From Candidatus Woesearchaeota archaeon (GTDB lineage Archaea > Nanobdellota > Nanobdellia > Woesearchaeales > GW2011-AR4), in assembly GCA_016784195.1 (NCBI GenBank), contig JADHVE010000040.1, forward strand, positions 1-10,678: 10,678 nt of DNA, read 5' to 3'. The notes under the pieces are model-generated. The model made no database searches. It had not been told where the DNA came from and was given only the letters and a program-made list of their open reading frames with translations. Below, in pieces: positions 1 to 7,145 of this stretch. Both the position numbers and the translations under genes were made by a program. The first letter of the stretch is position 1; every line of letters begins with the position of its first letter.

Positions 1-630
1 TATTTATCAGAAGATATGGACCAAATTAGATTTACATATGGAGATGATGATTGGTATTGGATGTCAAAACCTGGCAGTGGTTTAGCTTTTGCTGTTTATT
101 CCCCTAATGAAGGTGGAAGCTATAGTGGATTCAAATTTAAAGTGGAAGAGGATGGGGATGCTATTGTTAGTGGAGATTTGACTGTTGGTGGAATAGCAAA
201 AGTGGGGTGGCATGGCTATGAACGAATTATAATAAAACCGACTGATTTTGTGTGGGATGGGAGTGATTGCACAGAAGATCACGATCCCGTGCGCGATTGG
301 CTTGATCCAAATGTGTTTAATGCTGGAGGGGCTATTGGGAGTGAGTCCTACTACACCTGCCGTTTAATGGCCCAATATGTAATCCCAAATGGTTATAAAG
401 CCACTGGAATGCGAATAAATGGGGTGAATCATGATGGTAATGACGTCTTTGCATATTCAAATTTAATTACAACTAATACTGGTTCTCAGCTTGTTAATGG
501 GAATACTAATACTTTCCTTGTATTTAGCCCCCATGTGGAAGGTACAGCAGATACATATATAACTGTTAGGGTTGATGATTTTGGAAATCCTGTTATTCAT
601 GGGGGGTATATACAACTTGAAAAAATATAA
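1..630 (+). CDS. C-terminal part of a tail-fibre-like or surface beta-structured protein (5' end outside window)
   Basis: The reading frame is open from base 1, so this is probably the last 209 residues of a longer protein. The ATG at base 16 has no Shine-Dalgarno sequence in front of it and is probably internal. Visible residues 56-64 read VSGDLTVGG, preceded by an E-D-G-D-A turn. This kind of strand-turn repeat is common in phage tail fibres and in large beta-structured secreted proteins, just ahead of a C-terminal domain. The following ~140 residues are rich in Gly, Asn, Tyr and Thr, contain two cysteines (about visible residues 90 and 120) and have no membrane segment. They look like a compact extracellular or receptor-binding beta domain that I cannot name. 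The gene converges on the pilus locus and is not part of it. It is visibly less AT-rich than the rest of the window, which would fit a proviral or acquired origin but does not prove it. Confidence 0.7.
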   Translation, partial: YLSEDMDQIRFTYGDDDWYWMSKPGSGLAFAVYSPNEGGSYSGFKFKVEEDGDAIVSGDLTVGGIAKVGWHGYERIIIKPTDFVWDGSDCTEDHDPVRDWLDPNVFNAGGAIGSESYYTCRLMAQYVIPNGYKATGMRINGVNHDGNDVFAYSNLITTNTGSQLVNGNTNTFLVFSPHVEGTADTYITVRVDDFGNPVIHGGYIQLEKI

Positions 631-687
631 GATTCATAACAAAAAATAGATAAAAAATAGATTTAATCACAATATTTTATGAATCTT
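629..687. terminator. Inverted repeat at convergent gene ends, candidate terminator for the + strand gene
   Basis: An 11-bp perfect inverted repeat (arms 629-639 and 677-687, arm AAGATTCATAA) starts in the stop codon of the + strand gene and encloses a 37-base, very A-rich loop. Convergent genes flank it. The long loop makes a simple intrinsic hairpin less likely, so the role is an inference from position and symmetry. Confidence 0.4.
641..662 (-). terminator. Tandem oligo-T terminator of the minus-strand pilus operon
   Basis: Two head-to-tail copies of an 11-bp unit (AAAAAATAGAT on the + strand, 641-651 and 652-662) present two T6 tracts to RNA polymerase transcribing the minus strand. They lie about 115-135 bases past the stop codon of the last platform gene. 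Archaeal RNA polymerase is known to terminate at oligo-T tracts without needing a hairpin, so this is the likely end of the operon transcript. Strand and position support the call, but termination itself is inferred. Confidence 0.5.
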
Positions 688-777
688 CAACAAACCTTTA
701 CATATGGTTTAATATTCTCATCTGGTTTGGGAGACTTGAAAGATATCAAATTGATTAATTAATTAGAGTAAGTATCT

Positions 778-1680
778 CTAAACAAACTTCTGCGCGATGG
801 AAATAACGAGTATAGCTATTGAGACTAGTATTAATGAATGTTTGGCACCTGATCTTAGTTCGCCTTCTGAGAGCTTGCCTATAACTAACCCTGTAAAGAG
901 TCCTTGAATGATTGAGAGCATCAGAAATACGCCATAAAAGCTACTCAACCATGCACCTAATGAAGTGATTAATGTTCTTGGGGTGGATAAGTCAATGCTT
1001 ACTTTATCAAGTAAAGTTGAGGTTGCTTGAGTTTCAAGTGTCTGAACTTCCCCTCCAAAAGAAACTCCTTGCATATTGGTGATGTATGGAACTAAAACAT
1101 TCTGGATAATCACCATAACGCCAATAAAAATAATGTAAATAATATAACTCTGCATCATTTGAGAGTGTATTGCTGCTTTTCTTTCTAATTTTATTTTTTT
1201 GATTGATATTAATGAAGCAGTTACTGATTCAAGCACATCTTCTATATTTCCGCCAGATTTTTCTGCTTCAATAACTGTGGCTATTGCTCTTTTTATCACT
1301 GGATTTTTAGTGTCTTCACTTAAAGTGTCTAGTGCTTTGTGTATTGGAATTGCCCACTCTACTTGGTGAGCTAATTTTTTGATGTGTGGTGTAAGAGCGC
1401 CATAATCAGCTGTACCAACATAAATAATCGCTCTGCTTATTGGCATCCCTGATTTTATAGAGCTGGTCAAGTTTCTGACAAACTCAGGGAATCTTTCTTC
1501 AATTTCTTTTTGTCTTTGAGTTTCTTGAAAATAATCAATCCAAAACTGCATCCATGCGATTGTCAATGCGATAAATAGTATTGGAACAAAAAATCCAGAA
1601 TGAAAAAACACCATAAAATCAACTACTGCGATGATTATTCCTATTACGAGTGATATTTGGTGTCTTAGTTGAAATTTCAT
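778..1680 (-). CDS. Pilus assembly platform protein, TadC/ArlJ (T2SSF-domain) family
   Basis: This is an inner-membrane platform protein that should couple the cytoplasmic ATPase to pilin extraction and polymerisation. Its 300 residues show an N-terminal pair of membrane segments (about 8-26 and 30-47), a cytoplasmic helical T2SSF-like domain (about 55-175), then hydrophobic segments at about 177-198, 245-268 and 281-297. The stretch E-A-E-K-S-G-G-N at about 138-145 matches the usual E-x-G-G-x-(I/L) signature of the GspF/TadC family. It lacks a second T2SSF domain and matches single-domain TadB/TadC proteins in length. It starts 3 bases after the stop codon of the first platform gene, so the two are almost certainly co-translated and may form a heteromeric platform. 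No clear Shine-Dalgarno precedes it. It is the last gene of the operon. Confidence 0.88.
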   Translation of the reverse strand: MKFQLRHQISLVIGIIIAVVDFMVFFHSGFFVPILFIALTIAWMQFWIDYFQETQRQKEIEERFPEFVRNLTSSIKSGMPISRAIIYVGTADYGALTPHIKKLAHQVEWAIPIHKALDTLSEDTKNPVIKRAIATVIEAEKSGGNIEDVLESVTASLISIKKIKLERKAAIHSQMMQSYIIYIIFIGVMVIIQNVLVPYITNMQGVSFGGEVQTLETQATSTLLDKVSIDLSTPRTLITSLGAWLSSFYGVFLMLSIIQGLFTGLVIGKLSEGELRSGAKHSLILVSIAILVISIAQKFV

Positions 1681-1683
1681 TTT

Positions 1684-3516
1684 CTAAATCTCTGGTTGAG
1701 TTATTTCTAAAAATACAAGGAACAAGGTGTTAAGTAGAGGAATTACAACATAAGTTCCTAAAACTATTATTTTTGCTGAATCTATTCCCCCAACTGCCCC
1801 TCCAAGCATGCTCATAAGTGTTATTGTAGCTACAAAAAACAAAGGAGCTGCGATTAATAACCCTGTGTAAATATCTGAATAAGTTGCAACTGTTTCTGTA
1901 TATCTTCTTCTTTTTAACTGATAAGCAAGAGTTGCTTCTTTTGCTTCTTCTTTTAAGTATGAATCTAATTTCCCTCCTGATTCTATTGTGGTTACAAAAC
2001 CTTCAAAAACCTCTTTTAGTGCAGGATTGGGTGTGGTATTTGAAACTATCCTTATTGCAGTCAATAAATCATAACCAAAAACATCTGTATAATCTACCAC
2101 TTTTTCAATCTCTTCAGAAACATCTCCATATTCTTCTGCCTGTGAAATCAGTCTAAACATCACTATTGGGGGTACTCCTGAACTAGAAATTGCAGCCATA
2201 TTATCTAATGCAAAAGAAAGGTTTGTGTTGATGTTCTTCCTTCTTGCCTTAACTTTTGAGAAAGGATAAAAATATGCTAAGAAAAATGAAGCAATTGCAA
2301 TTATTGGCGCAATAAATGCTGATTTTGTGAGTGCTAAACCTAATGGGTTTCCCCCTAAATAAAGTATTAAACTGAAAAACAGCATTGAAACTATTCCTGA
2401 GATTATTGTAAGCATAACCATTATGTTGATATAAGTATTAGAAAGTAGTTTTATGTTTGCTAATCTTATTGCATGATAAAGGTGTTTAAAAAACTCTGGG
2501 AAAGTCTCCACTAAAAACATACTTATACCACGCATGCTGAAATTTGAAACAGAACCTAACAGAGAGGGTTTGTAGATCTTTAGTTTTTCTTCTTTTCTTA
2601 TTCTTTTTTGTATTTTCTTTGCTTCTTTTTCAAGCATTGCCCTACTTATAGTGCCATATCTTGCAGATATATTCTGTTCTTTTGATAAGCTCAAATCTAA
2701 AATAGATGATCCTATGTCTGTTTTGTCTGCTCTTGTGGTTTCATAATCTTTGAATCTTTTTCTAACTCCTTTGAGGAATGGAAGTTTCAAAAAAGGTTTG
2801 ATTATTGATTCAAATTCTACTTTTTCTGTTTTCTTTTTAAGTTCTTTTTTCTTCCCTTTTTCTTCTAAAAATATCGGTAATTCTTTTAATTTTGGTTTTG
2901 GTTTAAATAATTCAAAAAAAGATGGTTTTGATAGTTTTTCTTTTTCTGATTTTCTAGATTTTTTCTTGTGTTTTTTGAAAAAGAGCTCAAACAATGTTGA
3001 AAAAATATTTTTTTGTTTTATTTTTGATGTTAATTTTGGATCTTCAAGCCTATGAAGATTAATTTCCTCTTCTAGTTCTTCTTTTATTTCCTTTACTTCT
3101 TCTTTTGTTGGTGTTTCTATCTCTGGTTCAATCTCTGGTTTAGGGGTTGTTATCTCTGGTGCTTTTGCTTTTTTAGTAACCATTGGTTTTTTAGGCGCGG
3201 TTAATCTCTTTTTCAACTCAAGATAAGAAGTGTCCTCATAAACATAATAAAAAATCTTAGAATTTGTGTATTCTATTTGTTTTAATAAAGAGTAGATGCA
3301 GGAATCATAGTAGTTTTTCCAGTATTTCTTTGTTTTTCTTTCAAGAATATGATCTTTTATCTTTTTGTACTCTAAATAACTATATTTTTCTTGTTTATAT
3401 TCATAATCTAATTTTTCTAATTTCAAAAATAATTCTTTTTTGTATTCTTTTTGTATTTTAATCTCATTAAGTAGGCTAATAATTTTTTGCGTATACGCTT
3501 TGACATCTTCCTGCAT
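1684..3516 (-). CDS. Pilus assembly platform protein (T2SSF domain) with a ~330-residue charged cytoplasmic N-terminal extension
   Basis: The C-terminal half is a TadB/ArlJ-like platform. It has membrane segments at about 362-387 and 393-418, a cytoplasmic T2SSF domain at about 435-545, and membrane segments at about 548-571 and 582-604. Family-type motifs are visible: M-A-A-I-S-S-S-G-V-P near 440-449 and I-E-S-G-G-K-L near 511-517. The first ~330 residues are not expected for the family. Residues 1-105 are Lys/Glu/Tyr-rich and probably coiled coil. Residues 106-150 form a Pro/Lys/Glu linker with P-E-I repeats. Residues 180-315 are extremely Lys-rich. I see no signal peptide or membrane segment in this part, so it should sit in the cytoplasm beside the ATPase. 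The start follows the stop of the small upstream gene by a single base. The family assignment is secure, but the role of the extension is unknown. Confidence 0.88.
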   Translation of the reverse strand: MQEDVKAYTQKIISLLNEIKIQKEYKKELFLKLEKLDYEYKQEKYSYLEYKKIKDHILERKTKKYWKNYYDSCIYSLLKQIEYTNSKIFYYVYEDTSYLELKKRLTAPKKPMVTKKAKAPEITTPKPEIEPEIETPTKEEVKEIKEELEEEINLHRLEDPKLTSKIKQKNIFSTLFELFFKKHKKKSRKSEKEKLSKPSFFELFKPKPKLKELPIFLEEKGKKKELKKKTEKVEFESIIKPFLKLPFLKGVRKRFKDYETTRADKTDIGSSILDLSLSKEQNISARYGTISRAMLEKEAKKIQKRIRKEEKLKIYKPSLLGSVSNFSMRGISMFLVETFPEFFKHLYHAIRLANIKLLSNTYINIMVMLTIISGIVSMLFFSLILYLGGNPLGLALTKSAFIAPIIAIASFFLAYFYPFSKVKARRKNINTNLSFALDNMAAISSSGVPPIVMFRLISQAEEYGDVSEEIEKVVDYTDVFGYDLLTAIRIVSNTTPNPALKEVFEGFVTTIESGGKLDSYLKEEAKEATLAYQLKRRRYTETVATYSDIYTGLLIAAPLFFVATITLMSMLGGAVGGIDSAKIIVLGTYVVIPLLNTLFLVFLEITQPEI

Positions 3517-3517
3517 T

Positions 3518-3727
3518 TTAGAACAATGACTCTTCTATTTTTCCTATACTTCTTTTTACTTCAAAAGTAAGCTTGATTATCTGTTCTTTGATGTAACTCA
3601 TCTTGAGTTTAGCATAATGAACCTCTTCATCAGTCTTAAACTGTTGTTCTTTTAATTCATCATATAATTCTGATAAGATATTTATTTTTCCAAGACTGTC
3701 TCCAATAATTTCTTTATCCTTTTTCAT
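3518..3727 (-). CDS. Small coiled-coil protein of the pilus operon, function unknown
   Basis: This is a 69-residue protein rich in Lys, Glu, Ile and Leu, with heptad-like spacing from about residue 13 to the end. There is no membrane segment and no cysteine, so a small cytoplasmic helical hairpin or coiled coil is likely. I do not recognise a family. Its start codon overlaps the ATPase stop as ATGA, and its stop lies one base before the platform gene's ATG. It is thus locked by translation between ATPase and platform, which argues that it is real and expressed with them. An adaptor or regulator between ATPase and platform is a reasonable inference. Archaella place other small cytoplasmic proteins (ArlC/D/E) in their assembly operons, but I see no specific similarity. 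Confidence 0.75.
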   Translation of the reverse strand: MKKDKEIIGDSLGKINILSELYDELKEQQFKTDEEVHYAKLKMSYIKEQIIKLTFEVKRSIGKIEESLF

Positions 3728-5328
3728 TTTATTCCAAACTCTTCCAAAACTCCTTGTGGATTTTTATAATAACTGCTTATTATTTTTGTTACTTCTTTAT
3801 GGCTCAAAATATTTTTATCTGCTAATGCTTCAAGTAATCTTGTTCTTTTTTCTAATTCTTCTTTTATTTCTTCTATACTCTGACCTGTTCTGTCGCTGAT
3901 CTTTTTCATCACATAAGAATCTTCTTTTGTTGCAAATTCATCGTCTGTTGGAACCCATTCAAACATCACATTAGAATCAATCTTTCCTAATTCTTGTGAA
4001 ACTTCCATAATTTCAACAACTTGTTTTAATCTCCTAATACTTTTTCTTTTTTCTTTGAGATGAATACAAACACACACAACATCCAAACTCTCAATTAGTG
4101 TTCCAGGAAGGTTAATTGGAGGGGTTTCTAATCTTCTTACTAATGTTTCAACGCCTCCTGCGTGGAAGGTTCCAAAACTTGGGTGGCCTGATGCCATTCC
4201 CTGAAACAATACATAAGCTTCATTGCCCCTTACTTCTCCTACAATTACATAATCTGGGTTTTGCCTAAATGTTTCTTTAAGTAAATCAAATAAAGTCACT
4301 TCCCCGTAAGTTTTTCCGGCTATGTTAGGGATTCCAAATCCTTCTCTGGTTACTGCAGGAAGCCAATTATCATGAGAAATATTGAGTTCTCTTGTATCTT
4401 CAATTGAACATATTCTTGCTTCTGGTGGAATAAAATGAAGGATTGTGTTCAGGAAAGTTGTTTTTCCTGAAGCGGTTTCTCCAATGACCATCACATTAAG
4501 CTTGCTTTCTATTGCTAACCATATAAATGCAAAGGAGGATGCTGGAGCTGTATTATTCCTTATTAGGTGAATTGGTGTCCATGGTTCTTTTGTGAATTTT
4601 CTTATTGTATATGTTGGACCTCTGGTGGTTACATCTTCGCTATAAGTTGCGTTTACTCTAGAACCATCAGGGAGAGTTCCATCCAATAATGGGCGTGCAT
4701 AACTTACATATCTTCCAGCACGCTGTGCCAGTTTTTCAATAAAATCTGCCAGTTCTTTGAGTTCTTTGTAAACTAAATTTGTTTTTAAGTTAGCATATTT
4801 TCTATGTACAATATAAACAGGAAAACCAACGCCGTTGCATTCTATATCTTCAATGTAATAATCCATCATCATGGGTTCTACATCATTAAAACCAACAGCA
4901 TCTCTATAAATATAATACATCAATTTTTGATAAGTGGCATCATCTACTTTTGCACCTAGTTCTATAAGAATTGATTGGACGTTTTTTTCAAGGTATTCTA
5001 AAAGTACATTGTGTTTTTTACTCTTTACAAAACTAATATTTATCATCTCTTCTAAACCCATCTTTATGAGTTTTAGAAGTTTTGTGTCGGTTTCAGAAAT
5101 TTTTGGCTCTTCTACATCATATACTATGCTTTTTTCTTTATCATCCCAATAAATATGGGCAAATGCAAAAGGAGCGATTAAGGGATATCTTATATTAACT
5201 TTAGTTTTATCATCGCCTAATTTTGGTAGTTCTATGAACTTAGGTCTTAAATCAATAGAAAAAATTGAGTTGCCTGTTTCGGTTGGTGTTATAGGACTTT
5301 TATCTTCTTTAACTGTTTCTTCTGCCAT
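3724..5328 (-). CDS. Type II/IV secretion-type pilus assembly ATPase (TadA/ArlI/VirB11 superfamily)
   Basis: This is the hexameric cytoplasmic ATPase that powers pilin assembly. Its 534 residues are typical for the archaeal family. The N-terminal domain covers about residues 1-250, with a conserved D-G-S-R-V-N-A-T segment at 221-228. The C-terminal motor domain has Walker A GETASGKTT (283-291, Lys289), the Asp box E-D-T-R-E-L (310-315), Walker B region DYVIVGEVRG (359-368, catalytic Glu365) and the His box G-H-P-S-F-G-T-F-H-A (381-390). All catalytic motifs are intact. A helical tail (about 475-534) is common in archaeal members. The ATG is supported by GGGGT at 5333-5337, four bases upstream, behind a candidate TATA box. 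It is first in a tight four-gene unit with the coiled-coil protein and two platform proteins. Without an ArlH partner in the window, a pilus ATPase is more likely than the archaellum motor ATPase. Confidence 0.95.
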   Translation of the reverse strand: MAEETVKEDKSPITPTETGNSIFSIDLRPKFIELPKLGDDKTKVNIRYPLIAPFAFAHIYWDDKEKSIVYDVEEPKISETDTKLLKLIKMGLEEMINISFVKSKKHNVLLEYLEKNVQSILIELGAKVDDATYQKLMYYIYRDAVGFNDVEPMMMDYYIEDIECNGVGFPVYIVHRKYANLKTNLVYKELKELADFIEKLAQRAGRYVSYARPLLDGTLPDGSRVNATYSEDVTTRGPTYTIRKFTKEPWTPIHLIRNNTAPASSFAFIWLAIESKLNVMVIGETASGKTTFLNTILHFIPPEARICSIEDTRELNISHDNWLPAVTREGFGIPNIAGKTYGEVTLFDLLKETFRQNPDYVIVGEVRGNEAYVLFQGMASGHPSFGTFHAGGVETLVRRLETPPINLPGTLIESLDVVCVCIHLKEKRKSIRRLKQVVEIMEVSQELGKIDSNVMFEWVPTDDEFATKEDSYVMKKISDRTGQSIEEIKEELEKRTRLLEALADKNILSHKEVTKIISSYYKNPQGVLEEFGIK

Positions 5329-5332
5329 AATT

Positions 5333-5384
5333 ACCCCTTTTTGTATACTATAATTATTTGAGGGTCGGGATATTTATATATTTA
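5333..5384 (-). promoter_or_regulatory. Candidate promoter and ribosome-binding site for the ATPase-platform unit
   Basis: On the minus strand a TATA-like stretch TAAATATATAAATA (5371-5384) lies about 45 bases upstream of the ATPase start. Transcription would begin near 5350, giving a leader of about 20 bases that carries GGGGT at 5333-5337, four bases before the ATG. The spacing fits the archaeal TATA-to-start distance of about 25 bases. This is the only gap of this size between the pilin cluster and the assembly genes. Confidence 0.5.
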
Positions 5385-5409
5385 TTGATTTTTATGCTGG
5401 GTAGCTGTA

Positions 5410-6120
5410 TTAAGACTGTTGTTCAAAGTTTTTTATCTTTGTTGCTAAGAAATCTGCTTGAGAATCAAGAGTTAATTCTAGATCATATTCAAAACTAGTG
5501 GTGTTGAAATGTGCAAGAACTGTAGCAGAATCAAGCATATCTCCTGAATCTAATAGGGTTGTATATCCAGTTCCATTTGTAGAAGAAGAATTGATTAATT
5601 CAAAATAAAAAGTGCCATTTATCTCTGCATCATTTTCTAATAAGATTATTTTTTCTATAAGGTTTGATGTATTTATTGTTGCCCAATCAGTTGAATTTCC
5701 TATTTTGTTTAAATAAACTGAAATTCTTGTGTTGTTTAGAATAAAATATTCATCTGTTGTTGATGTAGATACATCGCAGTTTGTACATACAACATAATTC
5801 CCTAAACTCGCTTTGGTTCTTGGTTCTATTATCTCTGTTTCTGTATCAAGGTCCCATTTTAGCTGATTATTTTCTATCTTCATTGTTCCTTCGCCTAGCT
5901 CTACTGTGATTAATCTCTGGGATCCTTGGCCTTCTGAAGCAACATCTTGAATATGTTTATCTAAATTTACCATGGTATCTTTTGTTTTTGCAAACATGGT
6001 TTTGTCTTTCATCTTTGCTAAAAGTGGTGTGCCTGCACTAAGAATTATAAGTACAGCAACTGTAGCTATTAAGAAATATAAAACTGCAGATATCCAGATT
6101 TGCCCCTTTTTTGACCTCAT
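5410..6120 (-). CDS. Class III signal peptide (KGQ-type) pilin-like protein
   Basis: The 236 residues begin M-R-S-K-K-G-Q-I followed by a hydrophobic helix to about residue 29. The K-G before Q matches the archaeal prepilin peptidase site, with cleavage expected between Gly6 and Gln7. Mature pilins with Gln at +1 are known from methanogen Epd pili. The ectodomain is beta-rich and carries seven N-x-S/T sequons (around residues 129, 142, 150, 168, 177, 182 and 206), so it may be N-glycosylated. It also has one C-x-x-C pair (112-115), which could form a local disulfide. It is longer than the other pilins and could be a minor or tip subunit. It begins 4 bases after the preceding gene and is the last gene before the ATPase promoter gap. 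No Shine-Dalgarno is evident, so translation probably depends on coupling. Confidence 0.75.
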   Translation of the reverse strand: MRSKKGQIWISAVLYFLIATVAVLIILSAGTPLLAKMKDKTMFAKTKDTMVNLDKHIQDVASEGQGSQRLITVELGEGTMKIENNQLKWDLDTETEIIEPRTKASLGNYVVCTNCDVSTSTTDEYFILNNTRISVYLNKIGNSTDWATINTSNLIEKIILLENDAEINGTFYFELINSSSTNGTGYTTLLDSGDMLDSATVLAHFNTTSFEYDLELTLDSQADFLATKIKNFEQQS

Positions 6121-6124
6121 ACTT

Positions 6125-6520
6125 TTAAGTTATACTGTATGACTTTTTATATATTTCGCATCTTTTGGGAAAAATAAAGAATTCGTCTGTTATTTGAATG
6201 GTTTCTGTAATTGTTTGAGTTGAGTCTGGTTCTAGACTAACATTGATAGGTATTTCTGCTGTAGATGTTTTTAGAATTATGGTTTGTAGTGTATTGCTTG
6301 CTTTTCTGTTGTACAGATTAAATGATAATGAATTGTTCGCGTAGTTTATGTTATTTACCTCAAATATATATCCCATACATTCTATTGTGGATTCTGTGGT
6401 TCTTTCTGCATAACCTGTGCCTCCGGCATAAGCTTGGTATATCCATAAAAAAAGATAAATTACTGCAAATAAAAATAATACAGAAATAAAAATAATAATG
6501 GTATTTTTTTGAGATGCCAT
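6125..6520 (-). CDS. Short membrane-anchored pilin-like protein without a processing site
   Basis: The 131 residues have one N-terminal membrane segment (about 8-27) after M-A-S-Q-K-N-T, with no Lys/Arg-Gly/Ala prepilin peptidase motif. It is therefore probably an uncleaved anchor. The remainder is a small beta-strand ectodomain of about 90 residues with two cysteines (48 and 121). These sit where the larger pilins in this cluster have their first cysteine after the stalk and one near the C terminus. The fold is probably the same beta-sandwich type as the pilins and as archaellum stalk proteins ArlF/ArlG, but I see no direct sequence match. Its ATG overlaps the preceding pilin stop (TGATG), so it is translationally coupled. 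A membrane-tethered initiator or stator-like partner of the pilus is possible. Confidence 0.68.
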   Translation of the reverse strand: MASQKNTIIIFISVLFLFAVIYLFLWIYQAYAGGTGYAERTTESTIECMGYIFEVNNINYANNSLSFNLYNRKASNTLQTIILKTSTAEIPINVSLEPDSTQTITETIQITDEFFIFPKRCEIYKKSYSIT

Positions 6521-7047
6521 CAGTCAAACAATGGACAGGTTTTTACGTTTTGAGCTGAGAAAATCATACCATGATCGCCACACAATACATCTACATTCTT
6601 CAGCTCTATGTAAGGAGTTAGTTTAAGCTGTTTGAAGTCTCCATATTCTGTGTGATTGTATGTAAAATTAAATTTATCTCCCACACCTTTCAGTAATGAT
6701 GCATTGAGATCGTGTTCATATATTCCGCTTGAACCAATAATCCTCGCATTGAAATTTTCAAGATCTAGTTCTCCTGTGTTTTCAGCCATAAATTCTATTG
6801 TAGTCTCGTTAGTAGTATCATTTTTATCAATACAAACCATCGGCATTTCATCAACTTCTATGATGTTATAATCAACATCAAAACCACATTTTAATTCTTG
6901 TGAAGAAGTTGTAGCTGCATCTTCAACAGAACCGCCAACATATTCCCTTACCCAGTTAGCAATAACAGCTCCGATAGTAACAGCAATAACAACAAGTAGA
7001 ACAGCAGCAATGAACGGCGAAACCGCCTTTTTATTTAGTTTCCTCAT
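6520..7047 (-). CDS. Archaeal type IV pilin (Pilin_N/DUF1628-like)
   Basis: The 175 residues begin with a basic leader and K-K-A-V-S-P-F, then a hydrophobic helix to about residue 31. This is the classical archaeal type IV pilin signal; cleavage is expected after Ala8. The helix ends in W32-x3-Y36, a motif shared with three neighbours. The ectodomain is beta-rich, with four cysteines (54, 72, 156, 171) in the same places as its paralogues and several N-x-S/T sequons. The start is well supported by GGTGAT three bases upstream of the ATG (7051-7056), behind a possible TATA box. It is the first gene after a 98-base gap and its stop overlaps the next gene by one base, so it may head its own transcript of three pilin-like genes. 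It could be the major subunit, but nothing in the sequence proves that. Confidence 0.88.
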   Translation of the reverse strand: MRKLNKKAVSPFIAAVLLVVIAVTIGAVIANWVREYVGGSVEDAATTSSQELKCGFDVDYNIIEVDEMPMVCIDKNDTTNETTIEFMAENTGELDLENFNARIIGSSGIYEHDLNASLLKGVGDKFNFTYNHTEYGDFKQLKLTPYIELKNVDVLCGDHGMIFSAQNVKTCPLFD

Positions 7048-7050
7048 TAA

Positions 7051-7106
7051 ATCACCTTTTTTTGAGTATGATTTATTATCAATACTCCTTATTATTTAAA
7101 TATTTT
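7051..7106 (-). promoter_or_regulatory. Candidate promoter and strong ribosome-binding site inside the pilin cluster
   Basis: On the minus strand the AT-rich element ATTTAAAT (7094-7101, within a longer A/T run to 7106) lies about 45-55 bases before the pilin ATG. This fits a transcript start near 7072. The leader carries GGTGAT at 7051-7056, three bases from the ATG. The rest of the 98-base gap is so AT-rich that a TATA-like word could occur by chance, so the ribosome site is better supported than the promoter. Confidence 0.42.
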
Positions 7107-7145
7107 GCTATTATCTAATTTATAATTAAATTATTTGAATTATTT

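Noticed and set aside
16..18. ATG at base 16 as the true start of the + strand gene
   Set aside because: The frame is open to the left edge, no Shine-Dalgarno precedes it, and the protein reads like the end of a longer repeat protein.
82..282. Minus-strand frame opposite the tail-fibre-like gene
   Set aside because: It is fully inside a better supported + strand frame and lacks a ribosome site or domain features.
3119..3163. Short repeated bases (ATCTCTGGT-like) in the platform gene
   Set aside because: They reflect the P-E-I repeat in the protein linker and are not a mobile or CRISPR repeat.
1884..3461. Plus-strand open frames (1884-2156, 2750-3055, 3264-3461) opposite the platform gene
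   Set aside because: They are Leu/Phe/Ser-rich antisense images of the Lys/Glu-rich minus-strand gene, with no ribosome sites and no recognisable domains.
6656..6871. Plus-strand frame opposite a pilin gene, and a similar one at 8868-9122
   Set aside because: Both lie antisense to well supported pilin-like genes and have no independent support.
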